Source: Acridotheres tristis
Lineage: Eukaryota > Chordata > Aves > Passeriformes > Sturnidae
Length of the DNA: 64,000 nt
Assembly (NCBI GenBank): GCA_037013685.1
Contig: CM072908.1
Span: forward strand, 3,733,001 to 3,797,000
Direction of reading: 5' to 3'
Shown: piece by piece, positions 47,167-60,410 of the stretch
Position numbering within the stretch: position 1 is the first letter of the stretch
Layout: each line of letters begins with the position of its first letter
Notes under the pieces: model-generated
Databases searched by the model: none
Seen by the model: only the letters and a program-made list of their open reading frames with translations
What the model was told of the DNA's origin: nothing
Program-made: the position numbers and the translations under genes

Positions 47167-48789
47167 ATCGACATCAAGATAAATTTAGCAACACATGGTG
47201 TAGTTTGGTAATATCATAATAACAACATTTAGCACTTTTCAAGGTGTCTGGTGGTCAATCCTGAGCTCTTCTGGCAGGAGCAGCCTGAAGAGCTAGTCCC
47301 TGGACATCCTGGCACAGGATCCTGAGGGATCTGTCCTAACTGTGTCTCTGAGGTCTGGCTTTGCCACAGGATTTATACCACAATGTAAAGGTGTCTGCAG
47401 GGAATTACAAATGAGTTGGTTTGTGAAAAAAATCCCAAGTCATTAAAAGTTCATAGTGAAAGGAAAAGTGGGAATAGATGTCATAAAAAAGTTAGAAGGA
47501 TAAAGTGGTTCTTCCATCAAAAGCTTTTACAAGCCCATTTAAGAAATCCATTTTAACTGTATTTTAATTTCTTTTATGGACCTAGTAAAGCCGAATGGTG
47601 TCAGGGAGATTCAGAAAGGTGGGGCATTAACACTGTGCACCACTCTCCTTTCTGAAAAATCCCACGTTTTCCATGGACTGAGCTTCCAGGGGCTATTTTG
47701 ATGCATGGAAGTGAATCCAATTTAGCAGCTTCATCTCTCATGTTTAATTTTCACATGAACATGTCAGAGTTATACCTTGGCACAGCAAAGATCCAGGAAG
47801 AGGATGGGGAATTTCCAAAAGGCAGTACCTGACAAAGGAGGTGCTTGGAGCTGTGCTTTTCCTTTGGAGTCAGGTCAGTTTTTGGGGCAAGGGAAAAAAT
47901 AATTTAAACCACCAGAAACGTGGAGACAGAGTGATTGGGGCGGGTGAAGATGTTGACCTACTCCTGCCAAGGACATGCTGCCTGTGGGGCTCTGTGCCAG
48001 CAGTGCCAGGGGCAGCTCAAATCCTCCAAAACTCAGAGCCAGGTCATAAATGGCCATGTGGAAGCCTGGCAACCATGGAACCACAGCTGTGCCGGGGGTC
48101 CTGCCTGCACCAGGAGTCCTCCCTGCACCAGGGCCAAGGCGTTTTTCAGGGAGGGGAGCATTGCCACGCTCAGGATGGAGAGTTGTTATGGTAACAAATG
48201 ACTCGTATTCTCCGAAGGAAGCACGATTTCAGCTTAATAGGGGGAAAACGCAGGGAAGAAGAAAAGGATAATATTTCAGAAAACTTTAATGAGACGTGAA
48301 TTGTACGCGCTCGTCCTCTGGAGTGTGTGATGGTTCAGCAGGGAGGACGAGAGCTGTTTACAGCCGGTCCCATGTGCCAACTGCAGCTGTGTCCACGGAG
48401 AATCCGAACCCCAGGGTGCCCTCTCAGCTCCTCTGACACCAGCCAGAGCACCAGGGAGATTCTGTTGGCCCTAAAGCCTCATCCCCTTCCAAAAGGTGCT
48501 GCCTGTGCAATGGCACCGTGAGGAAGGCAGAGCTGAGGTGCCCGACAGAAAGCCTGGTGAAGGGGACATCCAGCAATGCTGTGGAAGGAGGATGATGCCC
48601 GTGGGGTGGAGGCAGAGCTTTCCTCACCCTGCCTGCCCACTTCTGCACACCCCTGGTCTGGGGGCATCCCTCCATTGTGGCACAGCTGTGCCATTGCCTG
48701 CGAGGATGCAGCCTGGGCTGCCTGGGCTTCCCTCACGGAGCTCCACACTGGCTCCTGCCTTCACCTCCTCTCCCCAGAAGCCAAGGAAA
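47167..48789. other. Anonymous sequence with AT patches
   Basis: AT-rich at 47200-47235, 47400-47590 and 47720-47780. 48200-48310 is a mixed AT/CpG stretch (TTTAATGAGACGTG, TGTACGCGCTCG) that may be a small element. No gene recognised. Confidence 0.4.
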
Positions 48790-49060
48790 AGCACTGCTTT
48801 GATAAGGAAAGCAATCATTAGGAATATGCCAGAAACCAGGTATTAATAGAAGCACTATTAGAGGATTTATGGATGATTTAAGATGCAGCCCATTCGGCTC
48901 GTGAATGCCTCGTCTGTTTAAGAGCAGTAATTGCCTATTATCCAGCAGCTTCTAATGTGCTTGGCTCGTGCTGGCGTGACACACGAAGATGCAGCACATC
49001 TTTAAAACAGCCAATGCCAATTCCAAGGACCTGCTTGTAATTTCAAACACAAGAACCCAG
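48790..49060. promoter_or_regulatory. Candidate regulatory block
   Basis: GCAATCATTAGG, GGTATTAATAGAAGC, CACTATTAGAGG, GAGCAGTAATTGCC and GCTTCTAATGTGC supply five homeodomain-type cores in 270 bp of non-repetitive sequence. Confidence 0.4.
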
Positions 49061-49859
49061 TGAAACTCAGATGGCAGCTGAGAGGTGAAAAAAGCCAACG
49101 GCACATGGCAGGCATGGTGCAGTGACCAGGGAGGTGCTTATAGCTCGGAGGTGGGCACAGCTCTCAGCAGGTGACAGCTCTGCTTATCCTCCAGGTGTGT
49201 TCTACCCCTCCTCCCCATGTGCCACTTGTTTTGGGCCCTGCAGCAGAGACAGTTTTGTAGATTAAACACAGCCAGGTAACAGCCAGAGGGACGTGGAAAA
49301 TGCCGTGGTACCAAGCGCACCTGCGAGCCTCCTGGGTGTTTATCTGCCTGTGTGTCCTTTGCAATACACTGATTTGAATTTTTTTCACGGTATTTTGGAA
49401 CATTTTCACCCTTTGAAGTGTGCTAATCGACCAGAGAAGCCTTAATTTCTGAATCAGGGGTGAGATTCCCCCATCATCCACTCCTTCTCTGTGCAGGAGG
49501 CCCTGAGATGTGATGCTCAGGGGAAAATCAACAATCTCTGGAGCTCCACAGCAGAGCTGACCTGTGCACACCTGCTTATTGAGAGGAGAATGGACTAAAC
49601 CCAGCCAGTGATGATGCAGGAAGGAGACCAGTGCCACACTCACCCTGCACAGCCCTCCCTGGGCCTCCCTCAGCAGCACAAACCCACCTTCACTGCGACC
49701 TGCAGCAGAGGATTTTCTTATCTGCAGAAACAAAATTTTCTGGTGGCAAAAAGCCTTCCTGGCAGCACGGGGAAGACCCCGCTGTTCATCTCACAGGCTC
49801 TCGCTCGCTCTGCGAGGAAGAAAAGCCTTTTGAACGCCAGCCACAGCAGCCAGGCAGCG
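49061..49859. other. Anonymous sequence
   Basis: A 189-codon minus-strand frame (49164-49733) is present but shows no recognisable domain and is treated as chance. No repeat recognised. Confidence 0.4.
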
Positions 49860-50200
49860 CCTTCCACTGTCTCCTTGGCAGCTTTTAATTTATAGTGCCC
49901 ACAATTTGACGTGTTGATCTTCCTGATTGCACAAGGAATTGAATTGGATTCAGATTTATTTGTTCTAATTTGTGCCTCCTGTTACTTATCACCGCAGCAT
50001 CGCCGGCTGTGGTCGGGCTTTGCTCAGCCATCCCAATTAAAGCCTGCGAAGTGCAAATACACACAAGAGCAGCTGGAAACGCGATGAGCAGAGAGCAAAC
50101 AGGCAAACAAGCCAGAGCCCATGGTGACTACAAACCGAGTCATTTTGGTGCGAGTTTCACCAAGAGGAATCGCAGCTCCATCCGTTTCCCAGGAGTCTCT
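49860..50200. promoter_or_regulatory. Candidate regulatory block
   Basis: CTTTTAATTTATAG, CAAGGAATTGAATTGG, TTTGTTCTAATTTGTG and CCCAATTAAAGCC are followed by more balanced sequence carrying several CpGs to about 50200. No repeat signature. Confidence 0.35.
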
Positions 50201-52063
50201 CCTCTTGCTGCTCCACCAGCGAGGAATTGCTGCCAGCTGCCCTGGCGACAATCCCACTCGGGTCATCATACCCTGCCTCCCCCCTGTCCCTGCCTCCCAG
50301 GTTATTTAGAGCCTGATTTTTCGACAGCTTCAACCTGCTGGTCTCCCAAAAAGGGGACAGCAAGAGTGACCTGCGTGATCCAGTCCTTGGATATCTGCTG
50401 ATGCACAGCTGCTCCCAGAAGGTCAGGATTAGGAATGAGGAGTCTGAGTAAAGATTAAAGGGCTCTGGGCTTTTCAGTGGCTGATCCTTCCTGGCTATAA
50501 GCAGCACCCACAGCCTCTTGCTCTGACCAGTGCCTTCCCTGCTCCCTGGCTGAGCCCTCCCTCCCAGCTCTGCTGTCAGGAGAGCTGAGAGAGTCCTGCT
50601 CAGGCTGGGACTGCCCATCATTCCTCTCAGCATCATGAATAGCCTGTTGTGCTATTGGAAGAAAAGGCCTTGCTTTTGAACTGGGGAGTCCCATCCTTTG
50701 GGTCTCTTCATGCTCCCCTGTCCCTGGCAGCCCTGCAGGGCTGTGACTTCTATGCCGGGGGCCAATTGTCCCTCCTGCTCTTTCTAATAAGCTCAGCAGA
50801 CTGAGCTCTTTAATTCCTTTGGGGGAGAGATTTTTCCAGTCCTCAGCTCACCTTTGCCTGCCTCCCTTCTGCAGAGCGTTTGCTCTGTTTCTGCTGCCAT
50901 CAGGTGGGATTTTCTTCTTTCCTTTTTAAACCCCCCTGTGTTCTCCTTGCAGATGGCACTACAGCAATCCATACATAAATAGCAATAAAAAACAAATGCT
51001 TTTGGCCAGGCATGCTGTCATTTCTGGGTCTCCAGAGCTCAAAAGTTTTTGGGGTCTGCACTCTCTACAAGGCAGCTCAGGGCACCAGGGAGCATTTCAG
51101 GGTGCCCGACCCAGGCACACCTTTTGTCCTGGGAAACATCAGCTCCCTACCTCACTGGATCCTGCCAACAATGTCGTCTCGTTCCCCCGGCCTCCCGTTG
51201 TGCCCCAGGAGTGACAATGACATGGCAATCAATGGCAATGATCTCCCAAGTAGCCTGGCTGATAAACATGCTCTCGAAGCTGCTACAAGCGTGTCTGAGC
51301 TGCTCATTCTGAATAAATTGGGGCTGATGTACACACTGTGAGTTGTGTGTACTTCAAATTTATCCTCTCAGTTCCTGGTGCTTCCAAACCCCGGCTGCTG
51401 TGGGGATAATGGGAACACTGATGAGCTCCCTAAAGAGTGGCCAGGGTGTGCTGGTGGGATGAGAGGGACCCAGCCAAGCACCCACCACTGTGGCTGCTGG
51501 GGTTGTGTCTCTGCTCCCTGCACACCAGGGTCCAAGAACTGGTACCTGTGTGCTCCTTAGCTGGGCTGCCAGGCTGCTCACACAGACAGCAAAGCTCTGA
51601 TCCCAGGTGATCCACAGGCAGGGACAGCAGCCACTGCCAGTGGTGAGAGAGGGGCTTTGGAAGAGGAGCTGGAGTTGGGCTGTGACCCAGTGGGTGATGC
51701 TCAGGCCAGGCACTGCAGCACTTTAGCCCCATTGGGATGGATGTTTTGCAGTTTGCTTTTTGCGCGTGTGTGGACTCCTGGTCCCCTCTGTCCTGTGCCT
51801 AACCCACTGCTGGTTGCTTTACATAAAAACATGGTGTTTGCACAAGCAAAACCCAGACTCCCTGCCCCCCGTCCCCCAGGGCCTCCCGAGCAGGTATCCA
51901 TCATCGCCTTTGTTTGGTTGCCTTAATTGAGTTTGCTATTTATAGCTGATTATTGGAACCAGGTCGAACTCATCTCGGTGTGGTTTCCATAAGGAGACAA
52001 GCAGTGAGGAACTCTGAGTCCCTCTGCTCAACCTGGGCATTGTGTTTCTGCTCGGTGATGGAA
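50201..52063. other. Anonymous sequence
   Basis: GC-rich with small AT patches at 50960-51000 (ACATAAATAGCAATAAAAAA) and 51910-51955. No gene recognised. Confidence 0.4.
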
Positions 52064-52290
52064 AAGGGGGGGATCCATGAGGGGGGATACACACAGGGGG
52101 ATGCACAAGTGAAAATGCACACGGGGGATGCACACGGGGGGATGCTCACAGGTGGGAAGCACACAGGGATGCACAAGTAGGATGCACAAGGGAAATGCAC
52201 ACAGGGGGATGAACACAGGGGGATGCACACAGGGGGATGGATGCACACAGGGGGATGCACACAGAGGGATGCACACAGGGGGATGCACAC
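52064..52290 (+). repeat. 14-bp minisatellite (GGGGGATGCACACA)
   Basis: About 15 units based on the 14-mer GGGGGATGCACACA. The last six (from about 52204) are nearly perfect apart from one 4-bp insertion; earlier ones are increasingly diverged, so the 3' end is the youngest. G5 runs on the plus strand alternate with GT/AC-type stretches. Long open frames on both strands here are products of the repeat. Confidence 0.95.
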
Positions 52291-52439
52291 CTGCAGGACC
52301 CGGCTACTCCTCTGCTCAGCATCACCACTGCCTTGCACCTGCCAGTGCCTCACAAGCCCCAGGTCAGCCTGGGATGTGCAGCTTCATTCTGCAGGAAATA
52401 CACATTCACTTTTTTGATCCCCAAAGTGGCTGCTGGGAG
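52291..52439. other. Anonymous sequence
   Basis: No feature recognised. Confidence 0.5.
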
Positions 52440-52720
52440 GGATTGCTGTGAAGTCCTCGGGATGCCAATCCCGAGCTGCATAATTGCGCTCCCAGCAAGA
52501 AAACGAATGGCCGCAGACAGCAGCCCTGGCTGGCTCTCCGTGTACTTCAGCTGCCGTTTAACACAATCGTTTTCTTTACCGGCTATAAATATGTTGGAAT
52601 ACTCTGACCTCGTGAGCCAGCATTATTCTTGCAGGCAGAATTATTTCTTGCTCTGTGGCTCATCTGTTAGTGTTGGCCTTGAAGCTGCCCAGCCCTGACA
52701 AGCGTGTGAAGCCTGATTTT
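52440..52720. promoter_or_regulatory. Candidate regulatory block with small hairpin
   Basis: Starts with a perfect 8-bp dyad, CTCGGGAT-gcca-ATCCCGAG, at 52456-52475. Then GCATAATTGCGC, CCGTTTAACACAATCG, GGCTATAAATATG (TATA-like, near 52582), CAGCATTATTCTTGC and AGAATTATTTC follow. It has balanced composition with several CpGs and no repeats. Confidence 0.4.
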
Positions 52721-55139
52721 ACACAGCAAATGAGACAGTCACAGCAGGCCTTGGGGTAGGCAGAGCAGCAGGGTGGAGCACCCTTCCCGTACCAGTGCTC
52801 TCCAGGTGATTATCCAGGTGCTCACAGTGCTGCAACCACAATGCCCGAGTGGGCAGTCGGGGTCCCAAAATCCGTGGAGCTCTTCCTCCCACATTCAGCA
52901 CCCCTGACACCACACGGACCTTGCACATCCCCGTGTCCCTGGGGAGGCTGGAGCATCTCTTCCCATGGGTCCAGCTCATCCAGGGCAGGTGACAACCCAC
53001 CTCACATCTGCTGCCTGCTCCTGCCCACATCAGCACTGTGCTCTCCCTCCATCCACAGCAATTTGCTTGCATGAATAATTAAGGCTATAGTCTCCCATGA
53101 CTTGCTCCTTGTATTCACTGCTAATCCCAGCATTTTGTCAAAAACCTGTTTCCTATTAATAGCCTGTTTTACAGTCACTCTCGACTGGTCACTTATTAGC
53201 AAACCCATTCCTGCTCTGCTGCTCTGCTGGCAGTGACCTTAGCCTCTCACCCTCTCTGCTACTCTTCCCAATGAAATCCCAGTGCTGGAGCAGTGCTAGA
53301 GCAGAAAGAATTTACTGGTTAAATAATTTATCTAGACTCAGTACAGAAAGTCTTTTGAGGAGATTCATCAGCTAATAAAGAAAATTGATTCTGGAAGCCA
53401 AAGTCAATATGGGGTTAGAGAAATGCTGCCACTTGCCATGGGCTCCCATTCAGAAGCCTCTGTTGCCACATCTGGCTCGCTCTCCATGTGCCTCCCCAGC
53501 ACTGCCACCTCTCCCCATTTGGATCAGATCTGCCTGCCCACCCACCAACCCTCGAGAAGCCTTTTTTGAAACTCTGTGCAAGCTGGCAGGCAAACACAAG
53601 GAAATTTAAGGAATGGAAGCATCCAGAAAATGCTCAGATTGGCCTAGAGAAAATGAGGTGGGACTTAGTGCTGGGCCTGGGATGTGCAGGATGGAGACCC
53701 AGCACTTTTGGAGCAGTCCATGGAAGATGAAAAATATCAAAGGAAAGCATGGGAAAAGTGAATTTGGCAGCAGTGTATGCCCATATGGCCGGTTTGTACT
53801 TGGTGTGTGTCTGTCCATATGTTGCACAAACATGTATTTGTTCGCCCCCTTGCACTTTGCACGCCAGAGCCAGCCTCAGCCCCAGCAAAATCCTCTTGTA
53901 GCAGACTGAGGAGCTTTAGGAATGCTCTCCTTCCCTCGGCTGCTCCTCAAAGCCATTTATCCAAATGCCAGTGACTACCAGGGACAATTCCAGCTGTCTT
54001 TCCCCTGCCATGACCTTTGCCCTCCCTGTGAAGCCTGGGCTGTGCAGAGCAGGCAGCACTTGAGGGGTGCTTGGTCAGTGGATTTTCCACAAGCTGGGTG
54101 AGGTTTGCTGGGAAGGAGTGGCTGCCTTCAGTGCCTCAGCTGGAGCTGTGTTCCAATCAATAATTCAGGTGCCCTCGCAGTGGCCACCAGCAGATCCCTC
54201 CCTGTCTGCTTAATGGGAAATCATGTTCCAGTGCTGAGCAGGCAGCTGTAACCCAGGGAGACTCCTGGCATCCTCCCACAGGCGGGCAAGCCTGCACTGC
54301 TCTGCCCCTGCAGCCGGGTGGGCAGCCAGGGGGCTCAGGGTGTGCTCTGACACCCGAGGGTGAAGCTGACTGGAACTGGGAACGTGCAGAGAAAAACTCC
54401 CATGGCATTGCAATCATTGCAGCTAAATGGGCCCCTCCAGGCTCCAAGCCCACCCTTCAAGCATGATTTGAGCTGAGAATTCAGACCCATTTCATGGTGC
54501 ACATCATTCAAGTGAGGTGGAACAATCAATGGGGGATATCATCTGTGGCTCACCTCTGCGGCCAAAATCGTCTCATCTGTGAACACAAAGTCTTTAAGAG
54601 TGTGATTAACGGGGTCTGAAGGCAGCAGCTGGGGTAGGGAAGCTGTCTGTGAGCTCTGCCCAGAGCGAGGGGTGCCCAGTGGCACGGCCACCTCTCCCAA
54701 ATCCCAACATGGAGCTCGTTTGAGGAGCCAGTGGAGGGCTAATGAATCTACACCTCATCAGCTGCCTCAGAGTGATGGAATGCCTTGGTTTCCCAACAGC
54801 TTTTCCTTTGCTTGAGAGAGGGAAGAAATTTTGCAGTCACTGAAGCTGAGGGGAATATCCAGACCCCTCCATCAGCAGGGTAAGTGACTCCAGACTTAAA
54901 GATAGAAACAATGACCAAAACCAGTCTAGAGGAGCAGGAGCACTTCTGGGAGGACACAAAGAGAGGAGAGTTGAGCACAGTGACAGATTCAGGGCTCTGC
55001 CCACAGTCACAGCAGGAGCCAGAGGTCCATTCTCCACCTGCTGCCCTGGGGCTTGGTGGGACACAGCAGCGCTGAGCCACAAGAGCAGCCAGCAAGGATG
55101 GGCAAGGTCAGGCAGGATTAGGGAAGCAGAAAGCCGTGA
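52721..55139. other. Anonymous sequence with AT patches
   Basis: AT-richer stretches at 53070-53180 (GAATAATTAAGG, CTATTAATAGCC, the latter palindromic in its core) and 53300-53390. Otherwise GC-rich and featureless. Confidence 0.4.
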
Positions 55140-55440
55140 AGATTTTGGGAAGATGGTTCAAAGAGTGAGGGAATTAATTCTGGAGGTGCCATGGAAATGA
55201 TGGCCCATAAAGTTAATGAGATATTGTCAAAGAAAGGGTAAACAATTAGGACTATTAGCTGCAAAGATAAACCAAGACCTATTGCCCTCAGAAACACTGA
55301 AACTAATTAAATTGAAAATTACAACATGGGAGTACAAAAACAAAAGCAAATAAATTGAGAGAAAGAATTAACTGGCTTAATATCATCATGATAATATTAT
55401 TAGCAATAGGAAGTGGGGATTGTATGATTAAAGCTGTTTA
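55140..55440. promoter_or_regulatory. AT-rich candidate block
   Basis: GGAATTAATTCTGG, AAGTTAATGAG, AACAATTAGGACTATTAGC, AACTAATTAAATTG, GAATTAACTGG and GATAATATTATTAGC occur within 300 bp. Strongly A-rich on the plus strand, so it could also be a decayed repeat. Confidence 0.3.
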
Positions 55441-56633
55441 TTCTCAGGCTCTTTCTCTGGAAGCAGGCAGCCAGGGACACGGGGCAGGCAGGAGGATCCC
55501 ACTGCTCTGGGGGTGCTTGAGGGTCCCAACCCAGTGCTGTGGCCCCTTGTGGAGGGGATTTGTTCGTCCTGGTGCCCTCTCCAGAGCTGTGCCCGTGCTG
55601 TCCCCACTGTACCAGACGGGAGGTCAGGCTCATCTGCCCGCAGACCTTCCCCTGCCCTGGTAAGGAGAGCCCTCCAGGAGAGTCATTATCACTTCAATTA
55701 CTGGTTCTGTTTAAAGGGATTAGAGCCAAATTAACTTTGCAGTTTGCCACCCAGAAATAATCCTGTTTTAAGTGGACAGATTCTCTTGTAATGTCCAAGG
55801 AGATGATGAATGGGCGAGCTGCTCCTCGAGTGGATTCCCAGCAGTGAAGGAGCTGCCGACCCTTCCTCGAGGGCACCTCTAGAGTGAACAAAACTCATTT
55901 CCTCGGAGCTGGTAAGGTGGGGGTTGATGCACTGGCGATAGTTACAGCAGCATCCCAGCAGGAGTGGCAGGCTGAGGAAGTAAATGCAGGCTGGGAAGAA
56001 TAGGAAGATGCTTTGGGCAGAACTTTGCTCACCTTGCAGAGAAAGGGGAAAAGAGGAAGCCACAGCCAGCCCTGTCCCAGTTCAGATTGCTGCAAGGCTC
56101 CAGCTGATAAAAGAGCCTTCATACATCTTTTGTGCTTTTGCCCATTTCAGTAAAGTGATCTGTCCTGCTGCATTGGAAAACCGAGGCTCGAGTATGTGTG
56201 GCTTCTCTAGAAAAGGATGTCTCCTCCCTTCCCAGGTTTGGGAGACTCAGCACAGACTTTAAAGCTGCTGAGCCCCTCACACACACTTTTAAAGCATGGA
56301 AATAAAGCCAAGAAAAAGGCAGCCAAGACAATGGAAATTAGGAGAAAGCTGAGAAGCCTGTGAAGGCAGAAAGGGGCAAGTTTATGGCGTGATTCCATCC
56401 AAACCCTCCACGGGTACTCTGGAGCCACAACGGTGTTGGCAGAGTCTCTGGGCTCGTGGCCCGCTGGGCTGGGTGCAACATCTACAATATTTGTGATCTA
56501 GGGAGCGAGCGAGGAGCCTCTTTTTATGTCCGTTTCATTATGATGCTTAATTTCTTCTGCTGAAGCAATTACCTTGTCCGGGAGGAAAGCAGCATCACTC
56601 TCAGGCATATGGCTGTCATTGCCATCCCCCAGC
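55441..56633. other. Anonymous sequence
   Basis: GC-rich then mixed; an AT patch at 56520-56575 (GCTTAATTTC, GCAATTACC). No gene recognised. Confidence 0.4.
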
Positions 56634-56663
56634 TCCGCCGCTGCCGGCGCTGCCGCCGCCGCT
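56634..56663 (+). repeat. CCG/GCC-rich triplet stretch
   Basis: Imperfect GCC/CTG triplets over about 30 bp (CCGCCGCTGCCGGCGCTGCC and onward) give a local CpG peak of about nine CpGs. Confidence 0.7.
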
Positions 56664-59600
56664 GGAATAGCAAACGGGATGGGATGAGGGAGCCAGCAGC
56701 TCGGGCTGCACCAGGACAGATAAGAGATTTACAAAGGGGAAGGTAACCCCATCCACCGGCCAAATATTTACCTGAGGTGGGTTGTGCATCGCATCCGAAG
56801 GACAGTCTACAAGGGCTGATCAAACACGCAGTGACCTCCAGGAAAAAACAAAAGTGATAGCAAATACCTGGCGATTTTGTGGTCTGTTTTCATCACCACG
56901 TTCTCTATTTGTTGAGGAAACTGCAGCATCCTGCATTGCTTGAATTCTGTTTAGTATTTCTTACACCATCTTCAATTAACAAAAGGAATTAGCACCAATA
57001 CATGTAATTTTCTATTTTCGTGGGCTAAAAAAAGTTACTTCTTCATCCAGCTAGATGAATATGGGGGGAAATCCAGTATTTTTTGCTAGCCAGGCCCACC
57101 CTGAAGAGGTGTTGGAGGGGTCTGAGTACAAACCATCTGACCCAATTCAGTGTGATACAGCCATCAAACAGGAGCTTGTTGGGAAGATTACCTGACTTAA
57201 TGATGTTTCCCCTCAAATTAAAAGTAGCATATCAAGGGTTATAGTGCTGGGATAGAAACTGTGAAGGCAAAGGGAAGGATCTCCTGGTTCCATGTTGGAA
57301 TATCACCATGGGAAGGAGCTGGAAAGGTGCTAAGCAGGACCAGGACCACACAGCATCCATGGGGACACGACCCAGCGAGGGCCACGGATCTGGCTGTGGC
57401 TCCACAGTAAAGCACTTGCACTTGGGAGGTGACAGAGAAGTGATGGCCACTGTGGGGATGGCATTGGGCATTGTCTCCTGAGGGACAAAGGGAATTAAGT
57501 GTGTTAATCACGGGGTGGGACAGTGGTGACTCCACTGGGCAGGACAGGACGCTCACAAATGGGCAGTGGGATGGATGGTCTCAAAGCTGGCATGTCACTC
57601 AGCTCTCCAGGGTGTCGTGACATTGGCAGAGCCCAGCACCACCAGGAGCTGTGGAGGAGATCTCTGAGGACACGAGGTGTGATAGATGCTGCCCATCAAG
57701 AGGCAGCCAGAGCTGAGCTCCGCTTGCCATCCAGTTGTCTGCTTTTAATGGATATAAATTGTTACCTTTAGCACTGAAAAAGCTGAATAGATACAAATAT
57801 TACTGATAGCATGTGGGTGCACTGGGCCTCATTATCCTTGGGTAATCGAGGTTATGTGGAGCTCTTCTGTATCTGTCACTGTCTCTCTCAGCAATGTGCT
57901 GAAGAAGGGAAACCTTGAGGACAAATTGCCCAGGGAGCTGGGGAAGGGCTGGGACCCAGATCCTCACTGGGTAGAGGGAGCGCTGGCTTCCCATTGACAT
58001 GCCACACAGCCCCAGGCAGCCTCTGCTACTACACAGCTTCAATTAAGTCCCTGCAAGCAGTCCCATATTTGGTGAGTTATGTTTCTCTTGGTCTTCTTAA
58101 GTCACTGGTGAGAAGCCAGTAGTGTTATCAGATGGGCCCACAGTCATTCCCAAATTTCTGCAGGAAGCGTTGCGAACCATACTTGGGTTTTGTGAACATA
58201 CACAGGGTTGGTGGCACACAGGAGAGCACCTTTTCCTCCCCAAGAACCCATGGGCTGCCCTTTGCTCCATGCCAATGCCACTCTGCAGAACCACATCCCT
58301 TCTGCAAACAAACCCAGTTCTGAGGATGCCCTTGGTGAGGAGTTCTGTGGGGTTTCTCAGCCTGGTGAAGCTGGGGAATCCCACAAGCCACACGCAGCTC
58401 TTCCTGCTCTTGATGGGAGTTATCTCAGAGCACACGTTGTGTGTTTTACAGTGAAATCTGTAATATAACATCTGCAAGCACTGAGCACTGAGCGCTCATG
58501 CTGAGAGGTGCCTTCCTGCAGGTATTGCTACTAATGAAGCTGAGGCTGTAAAATATTCCTGGAAAGTGCTTACAAAAGGCTTTCAGATACGTCAAATGAT
58601 GTTTTTCATGCTATCTCAAATTTGCTTTCTGTTTCTAAGGAATACTCAGACTTTCAGCTCCTCCCCACCTTTTCCCTCAGTTCAGAGGAAGAGGAGGGAG
58701 GTGTGCTGTGTACATAAATCACAGAGCTCCTTACCCAAACCTCTCGGAAAATACTGAGCTGCATCTTGGCACTGAAACACTCAGACAGACTCGTAAAGCT
58801 CTGACTCTGTTTACTTCTTGATTAAAAGGGGGGAAAACAGCCAAGTGTCAAATACTTCTCCTCCCACTGGCTCTTTGAGGAGAGGAACAGCCCACAAAGG
58901 CCACATCATGTTCCCATCCAGTTGTGCCATCCCTGGCAGGACCCAAAGATACTGTGTGTGCCCAGACCCATCACTGACTCTTCTCCTATCACTCCCAGTC
59001 TGTTGGAATGATCACCAAACCCAGATTCTCAACAGAAAAGCAATGCCATTGTGGAGCTGATCCAAGCCCATCTCCTTGACTCCCTTTTTACCATAGGCAG
59101 GAAACCAATTAATATGATGAAAATGACCTCAAATTGCTATTGCTGGTTTATTTAATCTGGCCGGGTTCCTTTCAATGCTCAGCCACCATCAGCAAAGACA
59201 AATTGCCTGTCTGGTGTTTAAAGGTTTTGGGACGTAGGACAGCATTGATTTTGTGTGTCTGAAAAGGTGACACTCCCTGGGCTTACAGGGAGTGGGGGTT
59301 TGGTGACAAAGATCTGCTGGTGCTGATCCTCCCACTGATCCCCTGTGTGTCTCTGCCACACAGAGCAAGTGGCCAGTGGGCACTGTGAAAACTCAGGGAA
59401 CAGAGTGGGAAGAGGAGGTGAAGTGATGGGGAGGAAGAAAAGCATCAGGTCCCTGGGCTCTCTGCTGCTGCTCACCTCGCTGCCCACCCTGCAGCTCTGC
59501 CAGGGGATGGCTGGGACTCAGCATGGCACTGTGGGGCCTCTCTGTGCCTGCTGCTCCTCCAGGCAGCCAAAAAGTCACCACTGGCTCCTTCGGGATGCGT

Positions 59601-60350
59601 GGAGCAGATGGAGCACTTTGCCTCTCGCTGGGAAGCGTTATTGCCAGTCCTTGACTCAACAGGGATAAGCATTCCCAGTTCCAGGCAGTTATTGAGCCTG
59701 GAGGGCAGCCGGGTGCCCACAGTGCTGGGCTGGCATTGTGGCCACCTCCTGCTCTCCCAGTGCCAGGGCACTTCTGACCTGCACCCTGCCACCACGGAAA
59801 CGGGTGGGAAAGTCTCCATCACTGCTGGGAAGTCACTGGGGACACCAGCCCCCAGGAGAGCCAAAATTGCCCTCCAGGACTACCTGCTCCCTCTGAGAGC
59901 CCCCCAGGCAGGGGGTACAGGGCTGAGCACCCCAGCTGCCCTTCTGCAATCTCGTGCCTCTAAACCAGGGCAGTTCCACACCTGATACAGCCTACATGCA
60001 AAATAAAACTGACTCCTTGCTCCTGCTTCCTCCCACAAATTCCTAGGAATAGCCCTCAAAGGGGAAGCTCCAAAGAAAGGAGCGATTAATTCTCGGTGGC
60101 ACATTTAAACACCGTTTTTATTACAATCCAGCCTTTCACGCACTTTGCCCTTTTCCGATTCATTCTTGCTCTTTTGAGGTGGAACGAGGCTGATGTTTTG
60201 CAGCTCCTGTTTTCAAGGGGAGTTTTTAACCCCTGGTTTGCTGTTGTGGCTGTGCCAGGCATGAGAGCCTTTCCCAGAGGATGCACCTGGGATGGTCCTG
60301 GGGAGCAGTGGGTGCTCTGCTCTCCCAGCACGGGCATGATGCAAGTGCAG
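56664..60350. other. Anonymous sequence with AT patches
   Basis: AT-rich at 56860-57050, 57190-57240, 57740-57800, 58430-58610 and 59100-59160. The rest is GC-rich with mutually overlapping open frames and no recognisable product. Confidence 0.4.
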
Positions 60351-60410
60351 TGGGATTCTGTGGGGCACAGTGGGGTGCAGGGGGGCTCAGTGGGGTGCAA
60401 TGGGGCACAG
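60351..60410 (+). repeat. 10-bp tandem repeat (TGGGGYRCAG)6
   Basis: Six exactly 10-bp units in register; the first (TGGGATTCTG) and fourth (GGGGGCTCAG) are the most diverged. Confidence 0.9.

Noticed and set aside
49164..49733. 189-codon minus-strand frame
   Set aside because: No recognisable domain, no splice context, and irregular composition consistent with chance.
52064..52290. Possible CRISPR-like or histidine/cysteine-repeat protein region
   Set aside because: A 14-bp head-to-tail minisatellite without spacers, in a vertebrate-type sequence; the protein-like repeats are translations of the array.
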